Source of the DNA: an uncultured Aquimarina sp.
GTDB lineage: Bacteria; Bacteroidota; Bacteroidia; Flavobacteriales; Flavobacteriaceae
DNA length: 64,000 bases
Reading direction: 5' to 3'
Assembly (NCBI RefSeq): GCF_947495315.1
Contig: NZ_CANLYD010000013.1
Location: 1 to 64,000 of the forward strand
In this document: piece by piece, positions 1 through 8,006 of the stretch
Position numbering within the stretch: the stretch's first letter is position 1
Layout: each line of letters starts with the position of its first letter
Made by a program: the position numbers and the translations under genes
Notes under the pieces: model-generated
Database searches by the model: none
The model's input: the letters and a program-made list of their open reading frames with translations, nothing else
Told to the model about the DNA's origin: nothing

Positions 1-984
1 TTTGCTAAAACTTGGTTGCCAGAGAACCAAGCAGCCAGATCGATACCTGCTAAATCTGCAGCCCACTCTTATTTAGCGTTGGTACATTTAACTATCGGTA
101 ACTACCAGAAAGCGTATGATGAAGCCAAAGGAGTGATTGATAATGAAGGAACTTACAATTTAGGGTTAGAACCAGATTTTCAGGATTTATTTGATTCTTC
201 TCTAATAGATGCTTCTTTAGAACCCATTTTTGTATTGGATTTTATTGGAGCTAGTAATGGAGATGATGGAAGAGATTATCAAGCAGCATTGACGGGTCTT
301 AGAGATGACCAACAATATGGTCTTGGTGGTGGTTGGTCTGTTGGTGTTCCTTCTTTAGAAGTATACAATACTTGGGATGGTCGGGATTACAGAAAACAGG
401 TTAGCTTAGATACCATAGGACTCTTTAATATAACGGATCCTGTTACAGGTATCCAAACATTAGAGGAAAGACCTTTTACTGTTTTTCGAGAAAGTGGCGC
501 TGGTAGAGGTGTCGATCGTCCGCATATTGCAAAGTATACGCGTGCTATCGGAACAACTGCAACCGGGAATGGTAGAGGATCAGAAGCTAACTATATGATG
601 ATGCGTTATGCAGAGGTACTCTTAATTGCGGCAGAAGCATTAAATGAAATAAGTCCAGGATCAAATGAAGCCCACCAATATGTAAATAGAGTGAGAGCTA
701 GAGCAAGAAGTGGGAATGGTTCTGATTTTCCAGCAGATATCTCTGGATTATCACAAGATGATTTGAGAAATGTGGTTTTAGAAGAACGTAAATGGGAACT
801 CGCCTTTGAGTTCAAAAGATGGTATGATATCGCTAGAAGAAGACTCGGTAATGAAGTATTTAGTGCATCAGGTTTAGAAGGTTTAAAGGACAATTTTGAT
901 CCTAATCAGGATTATTTATTCCCATTACCCGCAGAGGAATTAGCAAGAAACTCGAACTTATTACCACAAAACCCGGGATATTAA
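1..984 (+). CDS. SusD/RagB-family nutrient-binding outer membrane lipoprotein, C-terminal part
   Basis: The reading frame is open from base 1, so the N-terminus with its lipoprotein signal lies before the window; 327 codons remain. SusD proteins are surface lipoproteins that sit on a SusC TonB-dependent channel and bind glycans or other oligomers. Visible family features are the TPR-like start (SYLALVHLTIGNYQKAYDEA), the MMMRYAEVLLIAAEALNE helix, VLEERKWELAFEFKRWYDIAR, the YLFPLPAEEL stretch and the typical C-terminal QNPGY. A susC gene is expected directly upstream, outside the window. The ligand cannot be told from this part. Family assignment is secure. Confidence 0.95.
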   Translation, partial: FAKTWLPENQAARSIPAKSAAHSYLALVHLTIGNYQKAYDEAKGVIDNEGTYNLGLEPDFQDLFDSSLIDASLEPIFVLDFIGASNGDDGRDYQAALTGLRDDQQYGLGGGWSVGVPSLEVYNTWDGRDYRKQVSLDTIGLFNITDPVTGIQTLEERPFTVFRESGAGRGVDRPHIAKYTRAIGTTATGNGRGSEANYMMMRYAEVLLIAAEALNEISPGSNEAHQYVNRVRARARSGNGSDFPADISGLSQDDLRNVVLEERKWELAFEFKRWYDIARRRLGNEVFSASGLEGLKDNFDPNQDYLFPLPAEELARNSNLLPQNPGY

Positions 985-1092
985 ATTATAATAATGTTTT
1001 AAATATATAATCGCCTTGTAGAAATGTAATAAAACCTTAAAAATGAGTTGAATTAGCCTTCTAAAATCATTAATGGTTTGATTTAGTTAGAC

Positions 1093-1149
1093 TTCTACCA
1101 GCAAAGTAAATGCAACTAATTAAAGATTAGTCAAAATCCTGGATACTAA
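1093..1149 (+). pseudogene. Decayed 3' tail of a second susD-like gene
   Basis: About 110 bases after the intact susD stop, the DNA can be read with small frame changes as LP..SKVNATN..LV.QNPGY followed by TAA at 1147-1149. SusD proteins usually end in a stretch of the type PQSEINATNG..QNPGY, so this looks like the end of a second susD whose body has been lost. The frame is broken by an in-frame TAA at 1117-1119, so it is not translated as a unit. The hairpin at 1201 may have been its terminator. The match is short, so this is an inference. Confidence 0.4.
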
Positions 1150-1200
1150 AGTTGTGTGTGTATGAATAATAAGTAAAATTATTGTTTGTTATGTATCCTT

Positions 1201-1242
1201 TACTCCATTGATCATTAGTTTGATCAGTGGAGTATTTTTTTA
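1201..1242 (+). terminator. Rho-independent terminator after susD
   Basis: A near-perfect stem pairs ACTCCATTGATCA with TGATCAGTGGAGT, with one G-T pair and a short TTAGTT loop, and is followed by a run of T. It would end the susD transcript. The 378-base gap 985-1362 holds only this hairpin, the susD remnant and the promoter box at 1335. Confidence 0.8.
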
Positions 1243-1334
1243 TTCAAATCTTTCACTTAACAATTAATACTAATAAGTTATCGATTGATTCATAAATTGA
1301 AGCGTTTCCATTAAAATGTTTAATAAAAGGGTCA

Positions 1335-1342
1335 TATATTTG
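1335..1342 (+). promoter_or_regulatory. Bacteroidota -7 box (TATATTTG)
   Basis: TATATTTG matches the Bacteroidota sigma-70 -7 consensus TAnnTTTG and lies 20 bases before the ATG of the following GNAT-like gene. No TTG was found at the usual -33 distance, so only the -7 part is supported. Confidence 0.5.
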
Positions 1343-1362
1343 TTATGAACTAGCGAAGTTGT

Positions 1363-2481
1363 ATGATTACGATTAAAGAAATTACCTCCAAAGCAGATTT
1401 AACTACATTTGTTAAGTTTCCTTTTGAATTATATAAAGACTCTCCCTATTACGTTCCTTCTATTATTAAAGAAGAGTTAGATGTAATGAATCCCAAAAAA
1501 AATCCCGTTTTTAAAAATGCGGTGGCTAGATATTTCTTAGCATATAGAAATGACAAGATAGTAGGAAGAATAGCAGCAATTATTAATTGGATTGAAGTAA
1601 AAGAGCAACAAAAATCAAAAGTTCGTTTTGGATGGTTTGATGTCATTGATGATATAGAAGTTACCAAAGCTCTTTTAGAAAGAGTAGCAGAGTTTGGAAA
1701 ACAGCACTCTCTTGAATATATAGAAGGTCCTGTAGGCTTTTCTAATATGGATAAGGCGGGTATACTGATTAAAGGATTTGAAGAACTTAATACCATGATT
1801 ACTTGGTATAATTATCCATATTATCAAAAGCATATGGAACAACTTGGTTTTGAAGATGCAGCTACTTGGGTAGAATACAAAATAAAAGTCCCTACAGAAA
1901 CTAGAGAAAAAGTAATCAAGTTTGCGAAAATAATCAAAGAACGCTATCAACTTCAATTACTTAAATTTAAGAAAAGTAAAGAGCTATTGAAATATGCAGA
2001 TGATATGTTTGATCTACTGAATAAGACATACAGTAGTCTACAGACATTCGTTCCTATACAGCAGTACCAAATAGAAATGTATAAGAAAAAATACTTACCA
2101 TATTTAAACCCGGAATACATTACCTGCATTGCTGATAAAAATGGAAAGTTAATTGCTTTTTCGATTGTTATGCCATCATTCTCTAAAGCTTTGAAAAAAA
2201 TGAACGGTAAGATATATCCATTAAAATTCCTACACATCCTTAAGGCACAAAGAAGAAATGACACCGCTGCTTTTTATCTTATTGGAGTTGATCCAGAATA
2301 TCAAAATAAAGGAGTAACAGCGCTTATTTTCAAAGAAATGAATGAAACGTTTATTCGCAATGGTATAGAAATGGTAGAAACCAATCCAGAATTGGAAGAG
2401 AACAAAGCAATACAAGCCTTATGGAATGATTATGAGCATGAGCAACACAAAATGCGAAGAACATACAGAAAAGATATTTAA
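1363..2481 (+). CDS. GNAT-superfamily (acyl-CoA N-acyltransferase fold) protein
   Basis: 372 residues, soluble, with no signal peptide. The C-terminal half has a GNAT-like core: FYLIGVDPEYQNKGVTALIF resembles the V..YQ.KG acetyl-CoA pyrophosphate-binding loop, followed by ETNPELEENKAIQALW. The N-terminal half (FVKFPFELYKDSPYYVPS) is typical of a conserved Bacteroidota family of about 375 residues that is usually annotated only as hypothetical or GNAT. The substrate is unknown. A TAnnTTTG box sits just upstream and the gene appears to be a single transcription unit. The fold assignment is fairly sure; the activity is not. Confidence 0.75.
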   Translation: MITIKEITSKADLTTFVKFPFELYKDSPYYVPSIIKEELDVMNPKKNPVFKNAVARYFLAYRNDKIVGRIAAIINWIEVKEQQKSKVRFGWFDVIDDIEVTKALLERVAEFGKQHSLEYIEGPVGFSNMDKAGILIKGFEELNTMITWYNYPYYQKHMEQLGFEDAATWVEYKIKVPTETREKVIKFAKIIKERYQLQLLKFKKSKELLKYADDMFDLLNKTYSSLQTFVPIQQYQIEMYKKKYLPYLNPEYITCIADKNGKLIAFSIVMPSFSKALKKMNGKIYPLKFLHILKAQRRNDTAAFYLIGVDPEYQNKGVTALIFKEMNETFIRNGIEMVETNPELEENKAIQALWNDYEHEQHKMRRTYRKDI

Positions 2482-2615
2482 AATACCAGCTAACTAAAAC
2501 CGCCCTTTTCGGGTGGGAAAATTCACTAATGTAATTTCTAAATTAGTCAACATAAGACAGTGATCTGTTCATTAAACACTTTTCAGATCCTTTTATGAAT
2601 TTAAAACTCAATATT

Positions 2616-2801
2616 ATGTTAGACAGTATTTTAAAAATTAACGGTGTTCAACAATTAAATAGAGAACAACAAAAATCAATTTCCGCAGGATTTGGTCTTA
2701 ATATAACTTGTTTTAATAATGAAGAATGTCCAAACAGACAAATTTGCTGTTCCGGAGCTTGTATAAATCCGGAAATAGTGTGGCATTTACCAGCATGTTA
2801 A
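2616..2801 (+). CDS. Small leader-type secreted peptide with six-Cys WAP/knottin-like core
   Basis: 61 residues from the ATG at 2616; an in-frame ATG at 2595 would add seven residues. The N-terminal part (MLDSILKINGVQQLNREQQ, then KSISAG) matches the double-Gly-like leaders of Bacteroidota bacteriocin-like peptides (ILxxNGVQxLxxxxQKxIxGG). These leaders are normally cut by a C39 peptidase-type ABC exporter after GG, GA or AG. The remaining core holds six Cys in the pattern C-X5-C-X5-CC-X3-C-X11-C. This fits the inhibitor cystine knot consensus, and its first five Cys follow WAP-domain spacing (ECPNRQICCSGAC). No exporter or modification enzyme is adjacent. The role is unknown: bacteriocin, signal or structural peptide are all possible. 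Confidence 0.7.
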   Translation: MLDSILKINGVQQLNREQQKSISAGFGLNITCFNNEECPNRQICCSGACINPEIVWHLPAC

Positions 2802-2810
2802 TTACTGAAA

Positions 2811-2838
2811 AAAAAATCCGCCAAATAGCGGATTTTTT
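2811..2838. terminator. Bidirectional terminator between the peptide gene and the PLP-enzyme gene
   Basis: An 11-bp perfect stem, AAAAAATCCGC with GCGGATTTTTT, encloses a CAAATA loop. It gives T runs on both strands and so serves the plus-strand peptide gene and the minus-strand gene ending at 2863. Confidence 0.85.
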
Positions 2839-2862
2839 AGTTTTATATGTTTTTTTATAATC

Positions 2863-4122
2863 TTATTCTCCCATAGCTTCTGCTAACGCAGCGGACATTA
2901 TTTTATAGGTTCCATTTTCTAATGTTTCTCTAATAGCTGAAAAGGCATTTAATGTCTCTTCAATATCTTGCATTGTATGAGAAGCAGTAGGAATTAATCT
3001 CAACAATATCAACCCTTTAGGAATAACAGGATATACGACAATAGAACAAAAGATACCATGATTTTCTCTAAGATCCTTAACTAACGCCATTGCTTCAGGA
3101 ATACTTCCTTTTAGGTATACTGGAGTTACACAGCTTTGTGTAGTTCCTAGATCAAAACCTCTATCCCGTAATCCATTTTGCAAAGCATTTACATTCTCCC
3201 AAAGTTTTGCTTTTAACTCAGGCATGGTACGCAACATATCCAATCGCTTAAGTGCGCCAACCACTAATTGCATCTGCAATGATTTAGCAAACATCTGCGA
3301 ACGTAAATTGTATTTTAAATAGTCTATAATTTCTTTATCAGCGGCAATAAAAGCTCCAGTACTTGCCATAGATTTAGCAAATGTAGCAAAGTATACATCA
3401 ATTTCATCCTGCACCCCTTGCTCTTCTCCTGTTCCTGCACCAGTATCACCTAATGTTCCAAAACCGTGAGCATCATCAACAAACAATCTGAAATTATATT
3501 TTTCTTTTAATGCTACTATTTCTTTTAACCTTCCTTGCTCACCACGCATTCCAAAAACCCCTTCAGAGATTAATAAAATTCCTCCTCCAGTTTTTTGAGC
3601 CATTCTCGTAGCTCTCATCAGGTTTTTCTCTATACTTTCTATATCATTATGGCGATATGTATATCTCTGTCCTTGATGCAATCTAACTCCATCAATAATA
3701 CAAGCATGTGCATCTACATCATATACTATGATATCATCTTTACTTACCAATGCATCAATCGTAGATACCATTCCCTGATATCCAAAATTCAATAAATAAG
3801 CTGCTTCTTTATCTACAAACTCTGCAAGTTCGTTTTGTAGTTGTTCATGAAGATCTGTGTGTCCACTCATCATTCTGGCACCCATAGGGTATGCAGAACC
3901 ATATGCAGCTGCAGCCTCTGCATCTACTTTACGAACTTCTTCCATATTAGCAAGCCCCAAATAATCATTAATACTCCAGGTAACTACTTCTCTACCCTGA
4001 AACTTCATTCTATTTGATATTGGTCCTTCTAACTTTGGAAAAACAAAATATCCTTCCGCCTGATCTGCCCATTTTCCCAAAGGTCCTTTGTCCTCATATA
4101 TTTTATCAAATAAATCTCTCAT
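2863..4122 (-). CDS. Alpha-oxoamine synthase-family PLP enzyme, probable cysteate/serine C-acyltransferase (sulfonolipid or sphingolipid base)
   Basis: 419 residues, fold-type I PLP enzyme of the group that includes serine palmitoyltransferase, AONS and KBL. Visible motifs are the cofactor Asp/His in FVDDAHGFGTLG, the Schiff-base Lys in FATFAKSMASTGAF, and MSGHTDLHEQLQ near the N-terminus. The enzyme would condense an acyl thioester with an amino acid, releasing CO2. In Bacteroidota this family makes either 3-ketosphinganine from serine or the capnine precursor from cysteate. The gene behind it on the same strand encodes a CBS/cysteine-synthase-like enzyme, which favours the cysteate (capnine) reaction. 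Family secure; substrate inferred. Confidence 0.8.
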   Translation of the reverse strand: MRDLFDKIYEDKGPLGKWADQAEGYFVFPKLEGPISNRMKFQGREVVTWSINDYLGLANMEEVRKVDAEAAAAYGSAYPMGARMMSGHTDLHEQLQNELAEFVDKEAAYLLNFGYQGMVSTIDALVSKDDIIVYDVDAHACIIDGVRLHQGQRYTYRHNDIESIEKNLMRATRMAQKTGGGILLISEGVFGMRGEQGRLKEIVALKEKYNFRLFVDDAHGFGTLGDTGAGTGEEQGVQDEIDVYFATFAKSMASTGAFIAADKEIIDYLKYNLRSQMFAKSLQMQLVVGALKRLDMLRTMPELKAKLWENVNALQNGLRDRGFDLGTTQSCVTPVYLKGSIPEAMALVKDLRENHGIFCSIVVYPVIPKGLILLRLIPTASHTMQDIEETLNAFSAIRETLENGTYKIMSAALAEAMGE

Positions 4123-4272
4123 CTACCGCAAATTTGATTTCTTTAAGTGTGCGAAAATACAGAAAATTGACGTGATAGCATAATTATATCCAAAATCACT
4201 ACTATAAACTATTCTTTCACAAAAAAAGCACCTGTACAATATCAGATGCTCATATTTTTCTACTATTAAATT

Positions 4273-5313
4273 TTACTTAACAAACTGAACTTTTGTAGCA
4301 TCTTCTTCGTGAACGCTATCGAAAAATCCTTGTTCCATCATCCATTCATCACTAAACACCTTACTCATATAACGAGATCCGTGATCGGGTAAAATAACTA
4401 CAATATTACTATTCTCATCAAATTCTCCCTGTCTCGCTAATTGTTTTACACCTTGTATAGCTGCGCCACTAGTATATCCAAGGAACATTCCTTCTGTTTT
4501 TACCAATTCTCTGGCTGTATGTGCACTGTCCTCATCGCTTACTTTCTCGAACTTATCAATCACATCAAAGTCTGTTGCACTCGGAATAAGGTTTTTTCCT
4601 AAACCTTCAATTCGGTAAGGATAAATCTCTTCTTCATCAAATTCTTTGGTTTCGTGATATTTTTTCAAAACAGATCCGTATGCATCAATTCCAAGCACTC
4701 TTATCGCGCTATTTTTCTCTTTTAAATACTTTGCAGTACCAGAAATAGTACCTCCTGTTCCACAACACGCTACAAAATGAGTTACATTACCATTGGTTTG
4801 ATTCCAAACTTCTGGCCCTGTAGAATTGTAGTGTGCATCAATATTCAATTCATTAAAATATTGATTTATATATACAGATCCTTTTATCTCTTCATGAAGT
4901 CTTTTTGCTACCTGATAATAAGATCTGGGATCATCAGCACTTACGTGCGCCGGACACACATAAACTTTTGCTCCCATATTCTTAAGCATAGCAATCTTAT
5001 CTTTAGAAGATTTAGAGCTAACTGCCAGTATACAATCATAGCCTTTTATAACACTTACCATAGCTAAACTGAAACCTGTGTTTCCACTAGTAGTCTCAAT
5101 AATAGTATCACCTGGTTTTAGAATACCTTTTTTTTCGGCTTCTTCTATAATATAAAGTGCAATTCTATCTTTAGTGGAGTGCCCAGGATTAAAGGATTCT
5201 ATTTTTGCATAGAAATTTCCTGGATAGCCTTTCATAATTCTGTTTAATTTTACAAGTGGGGTATCACCTATAAGCTCTAAAACATTGTTATAAGCCTGTA
5301 TATCTTCTCTCAT
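4273..5313 (-). CDS. CBS/cysteine synthase-like PLP enzyme, candidate cysteate synthase
   Basis: 346 residues from the ATG at 5313. A start at 5361 is possible, but the family N-terminus begins at AYNNVLELIGDTPLVKLN, so the shorter form is preferred. It is a fold-type II PLP enzyme with the PLP-lysine region HSTKDRIA, the substrate loop ETTSGNTGFSLA, the phosphate-binding loop CGTGGTISGTAKYL, and GYTSGAA near the end. There is no C-terminal CBS domain pair. It is 150 bases upstream of, and on the same strand as, the oxoamine synthase gene. Work on capnine biosynthesis describes such a pair, in which this member makes cysteate from phosphoserine and sulfite. Plain cysteine or cystathionine synthesis remains the alternative. 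Confidence 0.75.
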   Translation of the reverse strand: MREDIQAYNNVLELIGDTPLVKLNRIMKGYPGNFYAKIESFNPGHSTKDRIALYIIEEAEKKGILKPGDTIIETTSGNTGFSLAMVSVIKGYDCILAVSSKSSKDKIAMLKNMGAKVYVCPAHVSADDPRSYYQVAKRLHEEIKGSVYINQYFNELNIDAHYNSTGPEVWNQTNGNVTHFVACCGTGGTISGTAKYLKEKNSAIRVLGIDAYGSVLKKYHETKEFDEEEIYPYRIEGLGKNLIPSATDFDVIDKFEKVSDEDSAHTARELVKTEGMFLGYTSGAAIQGVKQLARQGEFDENSNIVVILPDHGSRYMSKVFSDEWMMEQGFFDSVHEEDATKVQFVK

Positions 5314-5404
5314 AAGGTTGTGTTTTACACAGGTCTGTAGAACTGAAAAAGGGGAGTCCACAAACTGTTACAAAAACGCTACGAAGTTACGTTAATTTTT
5401 TTAA

Positions 5405-7465
5405 TTAATTCTTTATCCCTTCTAAATCTAGTAAAAAAGCATACTCTTCGGCAACTTCTTTAAGCGCTTCAAATCTTCCTGAAGCTCCTCCATGACCTGC
5501 TTCCATATTCGTATGTAATAACAATAGATTCGTATCTGTCTTTAATTCTCTTAGCTTAGCTACCCATTTTGCAGGCTCCCAATATTGTACTTGAGAATCA
5601 TGTAATCCAGTAGTAACTAACATATTGGGATATTCTTGCGCTACCACATTATCATAAGGCGAATAAGATTTCATATAATCATAATATTCTTTCTCGTTTG
5701 GATTACCCCATTCGTCATATTCTCCGGTTGTTAATGGTATACTATCATCCAACATAGTAGTTACAACATCTACAAAAGGCACAGCGGCTACAATTCCATT
5801 GTACAACTTTGGTGCCATATTAATTATAGCTCCCATTAGTAACCCACCTGCAGAACCACCCATTCCATAAAGATGTTCAGATGATGTATATCCTTCGTTA
5901 ATTAAGAACTTAGAACAATCAATAAAATCGGTGAATGTATTTTTCTTTTTAAATAATTTACCATCCTCATACCAGGAACGTCCGAGATATTCCCCTCCTC
6001 GTATGTGTGCTATTGCATAAATAAATCCTCTATCCAATAGACTTAAACGTACTGTAGAAAAATATGGGTCTATCGTAGAGCCATATGACCCGTACGCATA
6101 TTGAAGTAACGGATTAGCGCCATCTTTTTTAGCTCCTTTTTTATAAACCAATGATATCGGCACCCTAGTACCATCAACTGCAGTTGCCCATACTCTCTCA
6201 GAGATATAATTGTTCTTATCAAAATTACCTCCTAGTACTTCTTGTTCTTTCTTAACCTCCTTTTCTCTTGTATTCATATCAAAATCAATGACTGAATTAG
6301 GAGTAGTTAACGAATTGTATGCATACCTGAGTGTCTTAGTATCAAAATCCACATTGGTACTTACATAAGCTGTGTAGGTTTCATTATCAAATGGAAGATA
6401 GTAATCATCAGTGCCATCCCATTTCTTAATATTAATTCTATTTAATCCATTACTACGCTCGCTTATTACCAAATACTCTTTAAAAATATCAACGTCCTCT
6501 AACAAAACATCTTTACGATGAGGAATAAGATTCTTCCAATTTTCTTTCAAAGTGTCTTTTTCCGAAACCTTCATTAGCTTAAAATTCTTAGCCTCATCCG
6601 CATTAGTTAACACATAGAAACTATCCTTATAGTGAGCTATTCCATATTCTAAACCTCTAACTCTAGGTTGAAACACAGTAAATTCTCCAATAGGGTTATC
6701 TGCTTTTAAAATATGATATTCAGAAGTTAATGTACTACTAGATCCTATTACTATATATTTTTTAGATTTTGTCTTATAAACGAAAGTATTGAAAGTATCA
6801 TCTTTTTCATGATAAACCTCCACATCATCCTCAGCATTTGTATTCAGGGTATGCCTAAAAATTTTATATGATCTCAGCGTTTCGGTATCTTTCTTAGTAT
6901 AAAACAGCGTTTTACTATCTGCTGCCCAAGTACTGCCTCCAGTCGTGGTTTCGATTTCATCCGGATATATCTCACCTGTTATAAGATTTTTAATACGTAT
7001 CGTATATTTCCTTCTGCTTACGGTGTCTACTCCAAAAGCTATTAATGTGTTATCCGGACTCACATTTAATCCAACCATTTTAAAATAAGCGTGCTCTTCT
7101 GCTTCTTTGTTACAATCGAATAATATTTCTTCAGGAGCATCGAGACTTTCTTTTTTTCTCGCATATATGGGATAATCTCTTCCCGTCTCATAACGGGTAA
7201 TATACCAATATCCATTTAGTTTATATGGCACAGAAGCATCATCTTCTTTAATTCGGCTTTTCATCTCTTCAAAAAGATTTTTTTGAAAATCCTTCGTATG
7301 AGCGGTCATTCTATCATTAAAGTCATTTTCACATTTTAAATAATCGATCACTTCCGGATTATCTTTATCATTGAGCCAAAAATAATTATCAACACGAATA
7401 TCCTCGTGTTTTTCCAGATGTGTAGCTTTTCTGTCTGCGATTGGGCTGTGAATTTCTATCTCCAA
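5405..7465 (-). CDS. ptrB: Oligopeptidase B-type prolyl oligopeptidase (S9A)
   Basis: 686 residues, the usual length for oligopeptidase B. An N-terminal beta-propeller domain (starting RVDNYFWLNDKDNPEVIDYL) gates a C-terminal alpha/beta hydrolase. The nucleophile is the Ser in GMGGSAGGLLMG, the Asp lies in TTGLHDSQVQYWEPAKWVA, and the His is in MEAGHGGASGRF. The enzyme cuts short peptides after basic residues, probably in the cytoplasm or periplasm; no clear signal peptide is seen. It stands 92 bases upstream of the cysteate-synthase-like gene on the same strand and may share its transcript, but no functional link is evident. Confidence 0.9.
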   Translation of the reverse strand: MEIEIHSPIADRKATHLEKHEDIRVDNYFWLNDKDNPEVIDYLKCENDFNDRMTAHTKDFQKNLFEEMKSRIKEDDASVPYKLNGYWYITRYETGRDYPIYARKKESLDAPEEILFDCNKEAEEHAYFKMVGLNVSPDNTLIAFGVDTVSRRKYTIRIKNLITGEIYPDEIETTTGGSTWAADSKTLFYTKKDTETLRSYKIFRHTLNTNAEDDVEVYHEKDDTFNTFVYKTKSKKYIVIGSSSTLTSEYHILKADNPIGEFTVFQPRVRGLEYGIAHYKDSFYVLTNADEAKNFKLMKVSEKDTLKENWKNLIPHRKDVLLEDVDIFKEYLVISERSNGLNRINIKKWDGTDDYYLPFDNETYTAYVSTNVDFDTKTLRYAYNSLTTPNSVIDFDMNTREKEVKKEQEVLGGNFDKNNYISERVWATAVDGTRVPISLVYKKGAKKDGANPLLQYAYGSYGSTIDPYFSTVRLSLLDRGFIYAIAHIRGGEYLGRSWYEDGKLFKKKNTFTDFIDCSKFLINEGYTSSEHLYGMGGSAGGLLMGAIINMAPKLYNGIVAAVPFVDVVTTMLDDSIPLTTGEYDEWGNPNEKEYYDYMKSYSPYDNVVAQEYPNMLVTTGLHDSQVQYWEPAKWVAKLRELKTDTNLLLLHTNMEAGHGGASGRFEALKEVAEEYAFLLDLEGIKN

Positions 7466-7573
7466 TGTTCTTTCTTTATTATAGTTACGCGAAGTTGCAA
7501 AAATAATAGTTAACGATCATATAACTCTATGGCTTTTCACAATAATCTCTTAGTTTATTAACAGGTAAAATAC

Positions 7574-7581
7574 TAATTTTG
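7574..7581 (+). promoter_or_regulatory. -7 box (TAATTTTG) before ybaB
   Basis: TAATTTTG fits TAnnTTTG and lies 29 bases before the ybaB ATG. A weak TTA about 20 bases further upstream may stand in for the -33 TTG. Confidence 0.5.
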
Positions 7582-7610
7582 TTCTTAATTAATCATTAAA
7601 AAAATTACCA

Positions 7611-7934
7611 ATGTTTGGAGATATGATGGGAATGATGGGTAAACTAAAGGAAACCCAGAAAAAAGTAGAGGAAACGAAAAAAAGATTAGATACTGTTTTA
7701 GTAGATGAAAATAGTACAGATAATCTTCTTAAAGTTACAATTACGGCAAATCGTGAAATCAAAAGTATTTCTATTGCCGATGAATTGCTAAATGATAAAG
7801 AGCAATTAGAGGATTATCTGATCCTTACACTTAATAAAGCTATTGCCAGCGCTACAGCAGTTAATGAAGCTGAACTAGCTGCGGTGGCTAAAGAAGGAAT
7901 GCCAAATATTCCTGGATTAGACTTATTTAAATAA
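7611..7934 (+). CDS. ybaB: YbaB/EbfC-family nucleoid-associated protein
   Basis: 107 residues, the normal size of this family. The Met-rich N-terminus (MFGDMMGMMGKLKETQKKVEE) forms a helix, followed by the VTITANREIKSISIADELL beta strands and a C-terminal helix with AAVAKEGMPNIPGL. YbaB proteins are dimeric DNA-binding proteins often linked to recR/dnaX, but here the gene is alone between the divergent ptrB gene and a convergent ompA-like gene. It is bounded by a promoter box and a strong terminator, so it is probably monocistronic. Confidence 0.9.
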   Translation: MFGDMMGMMGKLKETQKKVEETKKRLDTVLVDENSTDNLLKVTITANREIKSISIADELLNDKEQLEDYLILTLNKAIASATAVNEAELAAVAKEGMPNIPGLDLFK

Positions 7935-7951
7935 AATCCAAAAATCCATAG

Positions 7952-7992
7952 AAACAACAAAAGGAAGCAATTTGCTTCCTTTTGTTGTTTTT
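7952..7992. terminator. Bidirectional terminator ybaB / ompA-like gene
   Basis: An 18-bp stem (AAACAACAAAAGGAAGCA with its complement) has a two-to-four base loop and T runs on both sides. It separates two convergent genes. Confidence 0.9.
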
Positions 7993-8006
7993 AACCTAAT
8001 AACAAA

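Noticed and set aside
2484..2525. CCGCCC/GGGTGG hairpin after the GNAT-like gene
   Set aside because: Only a 6-bp stem with a G-T pair and no T run on the plus strand; too weak to call a terminator.
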